The position numbers were made by a program, and so were the translations under genes. From Chloroflexota bacterium (lineage in GTDB: Bacteria; Chloroflexota; Dehalococcoidia; JACPEP01): a stretch of DNA of 64,000 bases. This document shows positions 53,163 through 61,240 of the stretch, one piece after another; positions within the stretch are counted from its first letter, which is position 1, and every line of letters starts with the position of its first letter. The DNA is taken from the NCBI GenBank assembly GCA_016183425.1, contig JACPEP010000015.1:1-64000 (forward strand), read 5' to 3'. Under the pieces are notes generated by a model. It had not been told where the DNA came from and searched no databases. It saw nothing but the letters and a program-made list of their open reading frames with translations.

Positions 53163-54194
53163 TTACACTGCCTCCCGAATGAGGGGAGCCGTGGCGCACA
53201 CGAAGCCGGGGCCGCCTCCGGCGCTACCACCATTCTTAATGTGCTCATCCCACTCCAGTTCCACGACCTCCACGCCTTCTCGCCTCAGGGCGGCGGCCGT
53301 CTGGGGGTTGCCTCCGGAAAGAACCACTCGCCCTGGCTCCAGAGCCAACAGGTTGCACGCTGCCCGAAGCACCTCTTCGTAGGGCACCTCGATGAGGCGC
53401 ATCTTTCTTTGCCTTAAATACTCCAGGGTGACCCAGTCTATGCCCGGTGGGTAGACCACGGCCAGGTCTCGATCCACCATGCCGAAGACCACATCCAGGT
53501 GGTGCTGATAGCCCAAGCTCTTCTCTATATAGGAAGACAGATAGACCGGGTGCACGTCCTCCACGCCATTCATCTTGAAGATAGGCTCTACCTGGCGCAA
53601 CCCTTCCGGGTTGGTGCGAACGCTGATGCCTACCAGGACGTGCTTGGAGTCTATCCAAGAGACGTTGCCGCCCTCGAAACAGCCGGTGCCGTGGACGGTA
53701 TAGAGGATGGGACAGCCCAGCTCCAGGAGGCGGCGCGCCCAGTAGATCTCGCAGCCCCGCTTGTTGGCCACCCCCAGGCGGGGGATAATGGCGCCGCCGT
53801 TGAGGATGACCAGGTCCCGTGTGCCTCGAATGCCGGCGGGAAAGGGGACGTAGGCCCCTTTGGCATCCGGGGGCAGGTTCAGGTCCACCACCTCCATCCC
53901 CTCCTCCTGAAGGAGGGCCACAAACTGGTCGTGCTCTTTTTGAAGCTTATGCAGATTAGGGATACCCCGTTCCAGGAAGAAAAACTGGGGGTTTTGCTTT
54001 CGAAATTCCAGGTACTGGGGGCGAAACTCGGATTCATCGGGGCGTGAGACCAGAATCATCTCGATCCTACCCAGATCCGATTGGGCTCCCCACCGCCTCC
54101 CCCATACTAGTTCCAACTCGCTATTATAATCCACGTCCCACAGAGCTCGGGGGGGCCTTCCTGCCTCGTACAGAGGAATTTCCTTCACATCCAT
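53163..54194 (-). CDS. Amidinotransferase-fold protein, type D1
   Basis: 343 residues, with D127, E174, H232-L-D234 and C333. The loop before the Cys differs slightly from its relatives: GGGPGFVC rather than GGGGPVC, and the C-terminus is REAV. ATG 54194 is chosen because GGAGGAGG lies 8 bp upstream; an ATG at 54212 overlaps it. The 212 bp between D2 and D1 have no gene. Together with D2 and D3 it forms a tandem series of closely related copies. Confidence 0.84.
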   Translation of the reverse strand: MDVKEIPLYEAGRPPRALWDVDYNSELELVWGRRWGAQSDLGRIEMILVSRPDESEFRPQYLEFRKQNPQFFFLERGIPNLHKLQKEHDQFVALLQEEGMEVVDLNLPPDAKGAYVPFPAGIRGTRDLVILNGGAIIPRLGVANKRGCEIYWARRLLELGCPILYTVHGTGCFEGGNVSWIDSKHVLVGISVRTNPEGLRQVEPIFKMNGVEDVHPVYLSSYIEKSLGYQHHLDVVFGMVDRDLAVVYPPGIDWVTLEYLRQRKMRLIEVPYEEVLRAACNLLALEPGRVVLSGGNPQTAAALRREGVEVVELEWDEHIKNGGSAGGGPGFVCATAPLIREAV

Positions 54195-54406
54195 TGCTTT
54201 ATCCTCCTCCATGATGTCCGTAATTCCATGTCGCTATATCTTACGGCTTCGGTTCTGAACAAGATGTTTGTCACTAAGCTGCCTAAACCGGCGTCCCATT
54301 CTTCGCCTCCGCTACGCTTTGGTTCAGAATAACAGTCCCCGCCCGGTCGGGTCGGCTCCGATAAGTATTAGTCGTAAGCTACCGCAGAGGTAGCGGTAAG
54401 GTGGGG

Positions 54407-55456
54407 CTACACCGGCTCTCTAATGAGAGGGCAAGTGAGACACACCGGTCCCCCTCCGCCGCCGGCGCCGCCCCCATTGGTAATATGCTCGTCCCACTCC
54501 AGCTCAGTGACCTGAACCCCCCTCTTCGTCAAGGCCTCCACGGTTCGGGGATTGCCGTTGGGGATAATCACCCTTCCCGGACGTATCGCCAAGGCATTGC
54601 AGGCGGCGCGCACCACCTCCTCATAAGGCACCTCAATGAGCTCGATGTCCTTCTTGCGGAGGTACTCTAAGGTCACCGTGTCTATACCGGGCGGGTAGAC
54701 CAGCGCCAGACCTTCGTCCATCATACCAAACACCACGTCCAGATGATGATGGTAGCCCAAACTCTTTCCCATGTAAGAGGACAAGTAGACCGGGTGCACC
54801 TCTTCTACGCCATTCATCTTGAAGATAGGCTCTACCTGGCGCAACCCTTCCGGGTTGGTGCGAACACTGATGCCCGCCAGGACGTGCTTGGAGTCTATCC
54901 AAGAGACGTTGCCGCCCTCGAAGCAGCCGGTGCCGTGAACCGTGTAGAGGATGGGACATCCCAGCTCCAGCAGGCGGCGCGCCCAGTAGATCTCGCAGCC
55001 CCGCTTGTGGGATACGCCCATGCGAGGTAAGATAGCGCCCCCGTTGAGGATGACCATGTCCCGAGGGCCCCGTATGCCTATGGGAAAGGGAACGTAGGCC
55101 CCTTTGGCATCCGGGGGCAGGTTCAGGTCCACCACCTCTATCCCTTCCTTCCTCATAATGGCCACGAACTGATCCAGCTCTTTTTGCAGTTTCTGTAGAT
55201 TAGGGATACCTCGTTCCAAATAAAAGAAGGCTGGATTCTGTTTGCGGAACTCCAATTGATGAGGGAGGAACTCATTTTCATCCGGGCGCGATACAAGTAC
55301 CAGCTCTATTTTGCCCAGATCCGATTGGGCCCCCCACCGCCTCCCCCACACTCGTTCCAGCTCGCTATTATAATCCACGTCCCACAGAGCCCGAGGCGGG
55401 CGGCCCTCCTCGTAAAGGGGAATAGCCGTAACATTCACAGGGGTAGTCTTTTCCAT
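54407..55456 (-). CDS. Amidinotransferase-fold protein, type D2
   Basis: 349 residues, D133, E180, H238-L-D240 and C339 intact. Its end reads GPVCLTCPLIREPV, which is the form nearest to classical arginine deiminase (GGPxCMTxPLxR). GAGAGG precedes ATG 55456; sequence further upstream in frame is not family-like. D3 lies 26 bp upstream, so the two are cotranscribed. Confidence 0.84.
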   Translation of the reverse strand: MEKTTPVNVTAIPLYEEGRPPRALWDVDYNSELERVWGRRWGAQSDLGKIELVLVSRPDENEFLPHQLEFRKQNPAFFYLERGIPNLQKLQKELDQFVAIMRKEGIEVVDLNLPPDAKGAYVPFPIGIRGPRDMVILNGGAILPRMGVSHKRGCEIYWARRLLELGCPILYTVHGTGCFEGGNVSWIDSKHVLAGISVRTNPEGLRQVEPIFKMNGVEEVHPVYLSSYMGKSLGYHHHLDVVFGMMDEGLALVYPPGIDTVTLEYLRKKDIELIEVPYEEVVRAACNALAIRPGRVIIPNGNPRTVEALTKRGVQVTELEWDEHITNGGGAGGGGGPVCLTCPLIREPV

Positions 55457-55482
55457 GATATCCTCTCTATCTTGGTGATGGA

Positions 55483-56547
55483 TTACACTGGCTCCCGAAT
55501 GAGAGGGGCGGTGGCGCATACTGGACCGCCCCCACCACCGGCGCCGCGCCCACTCCTGATACGGGAGGAAATTCGCTGCGAGAGGTCCACCTCGATAACC
55601 GTTACGCCCTCCTTAGCCAAAGCCTCAGCAGTTCGAGGGTTGCCCGCGGGGATAATAACTCTACCCGGTTCCACGGCTAGACAGTTGCAGGCGGCGTTGA
55701 GCATCTCCTCATGGGGCACCTCGATAAGCTTGACCCCCCTTCGGCGCAGATATTCCAGCGTCACCCAATCAATGCCTGGGGGAAAGACAACGGCCAGATT
55801 CCTGTCCACCATGCCGAAGACCACATCCAGGTGGTGCTGGTAGCCCAGACTCTCTCCCAGATAGGAAGAAAGAAACACGGGGTGAACCTCTTCCACCCCC
55901 GCCATCTTGAAGATAGGCTCCACCTGGCGCAATCCTTCCGGGTTAGTGCGGACGCTGATGCCCACCAGCACATGCTTGGAGTCTATCCAGCACACGTTGC
56001 CCCCCTCGAAGCATCCGGTGCCATGCACAGTGTACAGGATAGGGCAACCCAACTCCAGAAGACGCCGCGCCCAGTAGATCTCGCAGCCCCGTTTGGGAGC
56101 CACCCCCAGGCGAGGAATAATGGCGCCACCGTTGAGAATAACCAGGTCCCTCACCCCCCGGATGCCCTGGGGAAAGGGTAGATAGGCTCCCTTTACCTGT
56201 GCGGGCAGGTTCAGGTCTACCACCTCAATCCCCTCTTCCTGAAGGATAGCCACAAAGCGGTCGAACTGTTGCTGCAATCTCTCCAGGTCGGGAATCTCCT
56301 CCCCCAGCCCAAAGAACTCCTTGTCCTTCTCCTCTATGCCAACAATATTAGGCTGAAGCTCTCGGCCGTCGGGGCGAGACACCATAATCATATGGATTTT
56401 GCCAATATCGGACATGGCCCCCCACCGCCTCCCCCAAACCCGCTCCAACTCGCTGAGATAGTCTACATCCCACAAGGCGCGCGGGGGCTTGCCCGGCTCG
56501 TAAAGAGGTATCGCTTCCATGTCTCTGGATACCGATGGTTTCTCCAC
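55483..56547 (-). CDS. Amidinotransferase-fold protein, type D3
   Basis: 354 residues with D134, E181, H239-L-D241 and C344. It differs from D1/D2 by a longer loop before the catalytic Cys (SQRISSRIRSGRGAGGGGGP), which may alter active-site access. It starts at GTG 56547 with GGAAGG upstream. It follows SBP6 by 75 bp on the same strand, linking this enzyme series to a binding protein. Confidence 0.84.
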   Translation of the reverse strand: MEKPSVSRDMEAIPLYEPGKPPRALWDVDYLSELERVWGRRWGAMSDIGKIHMIMVSRPDGRELQPNIVGIEEKDKEFFGLGEEIPDLERLQQQFDRFVAILQEEGIEVVDLNLPAQVKGAYLPFPQGIRGVRDLVILNGGAIIPRLGVAPKRGCEIYWARRLLELGCPILYTVHGTGCFEGGNVCWIDSKHVLVGISVRTNPEGLRQVEPIFKMAGVEEVHPVFLSSYLGESLGYQHHLDVVFGMVDRNLAVVFPPGIDWVTLEYLRRRGVKLIEVPHEEMLNAACNCLAVEPGRVIIPAGNPRTAEALAKEGVTVIEVDLSQRISSRIRSGRGAGGGGGPVCATAPLIREPV

Positions 56548-56622
56548 TGGTTACACCTTCCTAGAGGTTACTTCGTCCCGTTGCGATTTAATGCCTAGGT
56601 GTAGCAGAAGCATACACCGAAG

Positions 56623-58131
56623 CTAGGCTAGATCTACATCCTGGGCATGGGCCACCCAAAGCCTGGGATAGACATTCTTTAGCTTTTTCTTGTTGAAGGC
56701 GAAGATGTCCATCACCTGGACTTGAAAAATCCAGGGGTTGTCATCGTAAAGAGCTTTCATTAGGTCGCGGTACACCTTCTCCCTATCGGCGGGTTGTACG
56801 GTGGAGCGACCTTTTTCGATAAGCCGGTCCACCTCTGGGTTGGCGTAGGCACCGAAGTTTATGTCTCCCTTGCTATGAATGCTTTGGGATAGAATGGCAT
56901 CGGCATCCAGAGAGGCGTGGCCCCGGGCGGTCCGCAAGAGCCCCTCCGGCCCCTTCCCCTCTGTCTTCCACTTACCAAAGACAACGGTAGAGCCCTCGCC
57001 GTACCGCTGAATCTTGGCCCTCACCCCCACTTCGTTCAGGTACCCAGCGACAGCTTCTGTCATCTCTTTGTCCTTGGTGTAGCTGGGAAGAGGGTCGTGC
57101 AGGGTAACGTCAATGCCCTTTGAGAACCCGGCGGCGGCCAAGAGCTCCCTTGCCTTTTTGGGGTCGAAGGGGTAAGGCTTCAAGCTGGAGTCGTAGCCGA
57201 AGTAGGTGGGCTGGATAACGGTGGGCATACTCATACCATAGCCGGAAAGAATGGTTTTGATAATGGTGTCCACGTCTATGGCATAACGGATGGCCTGGCG
57301 TACCCGTTTGTCTTGAAGGGGGCTATCCTTTGCCCAAAAGCTGACCGCGATATGAGCGCAAGAGGCCGCTCCAGACACCTTAACCCCCAGACCAGGTTCG
57401 TTTTCCAAACCTTTGGCCAAATCCTCAGGGACACCGTAAATGTAGTCGACGGCGCCCGTTTTCAGGGCGCCCATTCGGGACTCGGCTTGAGGGATAGGTT
57501 TGATGGTAATCTTTTTTATGGGCGGCGGGCCTCCCCAGTAGCCGCTATTAGCCTCCAACTCTATATAGTCATCCTTGACCCACTTTATAAACTTGTAGGG
57601 ACCGGTCCCCACCGGAGCCGTGCCCATGATGGCGTTTCCCTTCTCTTTAATGTACTTCAGAGGGACGATGAGGGATTGGGCGAATCTCAGGGGCAGGATG
57701 GGGTCGGGCTGCGAGCTGGACAAGCGCACGGTGTAGGCATCTACCGCTTGAATCTTGTTTATGTTTTTGAAATCGCTCAGATAGCGGGGCTTGAAATTTA
57801 CGTCTTGCTGGCGCTCCACATTGAACCGCACCACATCGGCGTTGAACTCCTCCCCATTGTGGAACTTGACCCCCTCCCTCAGCTTGAACTCCCATGTCAA
57901 ATCATCCACCGCTTTCCAACTGAGGGCAAGGCCGGGCACTAGCTTCAGGCTTCGGTCCCGCGTGGTGAGGCCATCGTATATCATGTCCTGGACGAAATGG
58001 CCAACGATGGTGGAATCCTGGTGAGTGTCAGGGCTCACCGCCCCCAGCCCCACCCCGGCCGCTCCCCGCAGTAGCTTGCGACGGGACATAGACTCACGAA
58101 ATAGCTGTCTCCAGTAGTTCTTCTCTCCCAC
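56623..58131 (-). CDS. Tat solute-binding protein SBP6, lipobox region deleted
   Basis: 502 residues, SBP_bac_5 family, related to SBP3 (FHNGEEFNADVVRFNVER, GTGPYKFIKWVKDD). The Tat segment MSRRKLLRGAAGVGLGAV runs straight into SPDTHQDSTIVGHF, which belongs some 60-70 residues into the mature protein of relatives. The hydrophobic core end, the lipobox Cys and the first strand are missing; in the related fragment at 59026-59139 GLSLLGCA follows the same GVGLGAV. The rest of the frame is intact. It starts at GTG 58131 with an upstream GGAGAAAAA. Export and lipid anchoring are doubtful. Confidence 0.83.
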   Translation of the reverse strand: MGEKNYWRQLFRESMSRRKLLRGAAGVGLGAVSPDTHQDSTIVGHFVQDMIYDGLTTRDRSLKLVPGLALSWKAVDDLTWEFKLREGVKFHNGEEFNADVVRFNVERQQDVNFKPRYLSDFKNINKIQAVDAYTVRLSSSQPDPILPLRFAQSLIVPLKYIKEKGNAIMGTAPVGTGPYKFIKWVKDDYIELEANSGYWGGPPPIKKITIKPIPQAESRMGALKTGAVDYIYGVPEDLAKGLENEPGLGVKVSGAASCAHIAVSFWAKDSPLQDKRVRQAIRYAIDVDTIIKTILSGYGMSMPTVIQPTYFGYDSSLKPYPFDPKKARELLAAAGFSKGIDVTLHDPLPSYTKDKEMTEAVAGYLNEVGVRAKIQRYGEGSTVVFGKWKTEGKGPEGLLRTARGHASLDADAILSQSIHSKGDINFGAYANPEVDRLIEKGRSTVQPADREKVYRDLMKALYDDNPWIFQVQVMDIFAFNKKKLKNVYPRLWVAHAQDVDLA

Positions 58132-58242
58132 GTTTTTCTCCTTTCAAAAATTGGGATGCCCTAAGGGGCTCCTTTGTGGCTGAATCACAACACAACAGGG
58201 CTTGCGATTATTACAATGGTATTCCTGCCATTGTCAAGTGCT

Positions 58243-58365
58243 AGACTACAACACGCCATCTTTTCGCGTCAGGTGAGCATCACCCTGGCCGGAGGGCTCC
58301 TCAACTATACCCGTGGGGGAGGCCACGGATTGGCGGGCAAGACATGTATTGCGACGGGAATCTAG
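58243..58365 (+). pseudogene. Duplicated 3' end of the aconitase gene
   Basis: Translates as LQHAIFSRQVSITLAGGLLN followed by YTRGGGHG, matching the aconitase C-terminus encoded at 15724-15810 (LQHALFPRQVNIILAGGLLN). Only the last ~30 codons are present. It abuts a ridA copy in the same convergent arrangement as the original, so aconitase tail and ridA were copied together. Confidence 0.85.
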
Positions 58366-58757
58366 GACTCCACCACGGCGGTGGCGTCTATCTCCACCAG
58401 TATTTCCGGATAGGCCAGGCCAGCCACGATGATGAGGGTGCTGGGGGGCAGGGCATCGCCAAAGTAGCGCCGCCGCGCCTCTCTGACCTTGGCGTGGTCG
58501 TCGCGGTTCACGATGTAGGTGGTCGTCTTAACCACATCTGAGAGGGAGGCGCCGGCGGCCTCTAGCACCGCCTTTAGGTTTTCGAAGGCCTGGGCCGCCT
58601 GAGCCCCCGCATCCCCTTTCCCCACTGTCATCCCCTCCCGGTCCCGACCCACCTGTCCCGCGCAGTAGATGGTATTGCCCACCCGAATGGCGTGGCTGTA
58701 GAAGCCCCGGCTGAAGGTATCAAAAACCTTGTCGGGCTTAATGATCTCTTTGGGCAT
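58362..58757 (-). CDS. RidA-family protein, copy 2
   Basis: 131 residues, close paralogue of the protein at 15841-16230 (IRVGNTIYCAGQVGRDREG, FENLKAVLEAAGASLSDVVKTTTYI). It also lacks the Arg105 equivalent (PPSTLIIV). AAAGGAG precedes the ATG. Here it lies inside the amidinotransferase/SBP block, between D4 and SBP6 on the same strand, so it may have been recruited to deal with imine intermediates of that pathway; that is inference. Confidence 0.86.
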   Translation of the reverse strand: MPKEIIKPDKVFDTFSRGFYSHAIRVGNTIYCAGQVGRDREGMTVGKGDAGAQAAQAFENLKAVLEAAGASLSDVVKTTTYIVNRDDHAKVREARRRYFGDALPPSTLIIVAGLAYPEILVEIDATAVVES

Positions 58758-59025
58758 CTGTGGCTCCTTTCTGACTTGAAACCTGTTAACCAGGAGCGAT
58801 TGGTGGAAGCAAGAACTTTAGAACTCACATTATGACCATCTAACTCAACCATGTATAAACTTACAAAGGAGACCTTTCTTCCTAAGCCTAAAATCCAAGC
58901 GGCCTGGATGATTGAACCTGGCGAATCTTTTCGAGCATCCTATCACGGTTCGGAGGTCTTGTCAAGCCGTAGTCTCTTCCAGGTAGTGTAACCTTGTGTG
59001 TGTAAATTTCCAAGGATAGAAAAAG

Positions 59026-59139
59026 GGCGCATCCGAGAAGAGATAGCCCCACCGCCCCCAGCCCCACCCCGGCTGCTCCCCGCAGCAGCGTGCGACGGGA
59101 CATAGACCTACTAGATAGCCACTAGTCCTCCCTTACCAT
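59026..59139 (-). pseudogene. N-terminal fragment of a Tat solute-binding protein gene
   Basis: The segment MSRRTLLRGAAGVGLGAVGL and lipobox LLGCA (59103-59026) match SBP signal sequences. The native start, ATG 59139 with AAGGAGG upstream, is followed five codons later by TAG where SBP6 has TAC (KNYW versus ED-stop-W). After the lipobox the sequence is unrelated. It is a truncated remnant. The rest of 58758-59231 has no gene. Confidence 0.8.
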
Positions 59140-59231
59140 GTTTTCCTCCTTCATATTTGACAGCCTGACAACGTTTAGAAGTGTTCCGCTCATTCAAGTT
59201 TGGTCGGCCCCCCTGTCTTAGGGCCCTCAGG

Positions 59232-60275
59232 TCACACCGAGTCTCGGATAAGAGGTGCCGTGGAGCACACCGGGCCGCCGGGGCCGCCAGCGACGCCCGT
59301 CCCCCGGATATGTTCCTCCCACTCGAACTCGGTGACCTCTACCTCTTTCTTGGTCAGGGCCTCCACCGTTCGTGGGTTTCCCTTGGGAATAAGCACCCTT
59401 CCCGGCCGCACCGCCAGGGATTTGCACGCTGCCCGCATTACCTCCTCGTAGGGCACCTCGATAAGCTCTATATCCCTTTTACGGAGGTACTCCAGGGTCA
59501 CCGTATCTATGCCGGGAGGGTAAATGAGAGCCAGGCCTTCGTCCACCAGGCCGAAGCAGATATCCAGGTGGTGGTGGTAGCCCAGCCCGGTATCCAGGTA
59601 GGAGGTGAGGTAGACCGGGTGCACCTCCTCCACCCCATTCATCTTGAAGATAGGCTCCACCTGGCGCAATCCCTCCAGGTTGGTGCGGACGCTGATGCCC
59701 ACCATGACGTGCTTGGAGTCTATCCAGCACACGTTGCCCCCCTCGAAGCAGCCGTTGCCGTGAACAGTGTAAAGGATGGGGCAACCCAGCTCAAGAAGTT
59801 TTTTTGCCCAGTAGACCTCGGCGCCCCGTTTGGTGGCCACTCCCATGCGGGGGATGATGGCCCCGCCGTTCAGGACCACGATGTCGCGGGTGCCGTGAAT
59901 GCCGCCGGGGTAGGGGGTATAGGCACCCCGGGCGTCCAGCGGCACGTTGAGGTCGATGACCTCGGCCCCTTCCCGTCGCAGTAGATCGGTGAGACCGTCA
60001 TGCTCGGCCTGAAACTTTTTCAAGTCGGGTTCTGCCACCGGGCCCGAAAAGGCACGGTCCTTCTTTCGGAACTCCACCACGTCGGGGCGGACATCCAGCT
60101 CGTTGGGCCGAGAAACTAAGACCATCTCGATCTTGCCCAGGTCAGACTGAGCTCCCCACCGCCGGCCCCACACCAGCTCTAGCTCGCTCATATAATCGAT
60201 GTCCCACAGGGCGCGGGGAGGCCTGTCCGGCTCGTAAAGGGGTATATCCGTCGTGCTACGTCGTGAAGTTTCCAT
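59232..60275 (-). CDS. Amidinotransferase-fold protein, type D4
   Basis: 347 residues, D131, E178, H236-L-D238 and C337 intact; C-terminus RDSV. It is the most separate of the D group, with a short distinct insert (SGPVAEPDLKKFQ) in place of the longer D1-D3 loop. ATG 60275 is set by TAGGAGG; an ATG at 60311 overlaps the promoter region. It is first in the - strand series and has its own promoter at 60310-60340. Confidence 0.85.
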   Translation of the reverse strand: METSRRSTTDIPLYEPDRPPRALWDIDYMSELELVWGRRWGAQSDLGKIEMVLVSRPNELDVRPDVVEFRKKDRAFSGPVAEPDLKKFQAEHDGLTDLLRREGAEVIDLNVPLDARGAYTPYPGGIHGTRDIVVLNGGAIIPRMGVATKRGAEVYWAKKLLELGCPILYTVHGNGCFEGGNVCWIDSKHVMVGISVRTNLEGLRQVEPIFKMNGVEEVHPVYLTSYLDTGLGYHHHLDICFGLVDEGLALIYPPGIDTVTLEYLRKRDIELIEVPYEEVMRAACKSLAVRPGRVLIPKGNPRTVEALTKKEVEVTEFEWEEHIRGTGVAGGPGGPVCSTAPLIRDSV

Positions 60276-60309
60276 ATCGCTACCTCCTAATCTCCTATTA
60301 AAGATGTCC

Positions 60310-60340
60310 ATTATCTATCACAAAGCCAGTGGTATGTCAA
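60310..60340 (-). promoter_or_regulatory. Promoter of the D4 gene
   Basis: On the - strand TTGACA (60340-60335) followed after 17-19 bp by TAGATAAT (60317-60310). An A-rich tract just upstream resembles an UP element. The leader to ATG 60275 is about 30 nt. Confidence 0.52.
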
Positions 60341-60437
60341 GTTTTTTATATTTTTTTCGGGTAGAAGGCAGCCTTGCTCGTTCAAATAGATAGGTGACAC
60401 GGGACGAGGGATGTCGGGGTGTTATGGTGGTATGAGC

Positions 60438-60466
60438 GTGACACGAATGACGAATTGTGCTATATT
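60438..60466 (+). promoter_or_regulatory. Possible promoter of the plsY-like gene
   Basis: GTGACA (60438-60443), 17 bp, TATATT (60461-60466), 33 bp before the ATG at 60499. It is divergent from the D4 promoter. Confidence 0.45.
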
Positions 60467-60498
60467 CCCCCTCTGGAAAGGGGGACACTGGATTATCC

Positions 60499-61194
60499 AT
60501 GTGGCTTGAGGTCGTCGCCCTGCTGGTGGGCTATCTTTTTGGCTCCATCCCCTTCGTTTACCTTATCGGCCGGCTGCGGGGCATTGATCTGCGCCGTCAC
60601 GGCAGCGGGAACGTAGGGGCGGGCAATCTGTGGCAGACGGTGGGGCCGGTGGAGGGAGCCATCGGCGGCCTGCTGGACGCCTCCAAGGGGGCTCTGCCGG
60701 CGGCGGTAAGCCTCAGGCTGGGATTTGAGCTTCCCGCCGTCGCTCTGGCGGGGTTAGGGGGGGTATCGGGCCAATGCTGGCCCGCCTTTTGGGGCGTCAA
60801 GGGTGGCCGGGGGGTGGCGGCCATGCTGGGGCTGCTCCTGGTCATAGCGCCCCAGGCGTTAGTCGTCGGCCTCATCCCTATAGCGGTGGGCGCCGCCATG
60901 CGGGCCTTGCCCCTTCTCTTCAACTCGGAGGTTTCCCCTTGGCGTGAGCGTTTCAGGCTGAGAGGCCGGCCCAGCCGTAGCCTGCCCTTGAGCGTCGCCA
61001 TTGGCCTGGCCATAGCGCCCGTGGCTGCCTGGCTGTCCCACGAACCAACCACTATCGTTGTTACTGCCCTTCTCATCTTTCTCATTATGGCAGTGCGCCG
61101 GGTGACCGCCGAGCTGAAGGATGACCTGGCCACCGCTGGAGATAGGAAGGCCATTATGGCGAACCGATTCCTTTATGATCGTCCTCACCCTTGA
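60499..61194 (+). CDS. plsY: Glycerol-3-phosphate acyltransferase PlsY-like
   Basis: Inner-membrane acyltransferase of 231 residues, predicted to make lysophosphatidate from acyl-phosphate and glycerol-3-phosphate. The three PlsY motifs are recognisable: VGYLFGSIPF with RRHGSGNVGAGN (usual form GSGNPGATN), the second near LGGVSGQCWPAFWGVKGGRGVA (usual GHxxPxFxxFKGGKGVA), and a basic C-terminal tail. The changes (AGN for ATN, GGRG for GGKG, Q for H before CWP) mark it as a divergent member. The 231 residues exceed the usual ~200. The start lacks a strong ribosome site. Confidence 0.8.
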   Translation: MWLEVVALLVGYLFGSIPFVYLIGRLRGIDLRRHGSGNVGAGNLWQTVGPVEGAIGGLLDASKGALPAAVSLRLGFELPAVALAGLGGVSGQCWPAFWGVKGGRGVAAMLGLLLVIAPQALVVGLIPIAVGAAMRALPLLFNSEVSPWRERFRLRGRPSRSLPLSVAIGLAIAPVAAWLSHEPTTIVVTALLIFLIMAVRRVTAELKDDLATAGDRKAIMANRFLYDRPHP

Positions 61195-61240
61195 TTCTTT
61201 CTGTGTTTCACCAGGGCGACGCTTTATTTAGAGGCAAGAC

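Noticed and set aside
54213-54406. A gene between D1 and D2
   Set aside because: No ORF with a start and ribosome site; I see only non-coding sequence.
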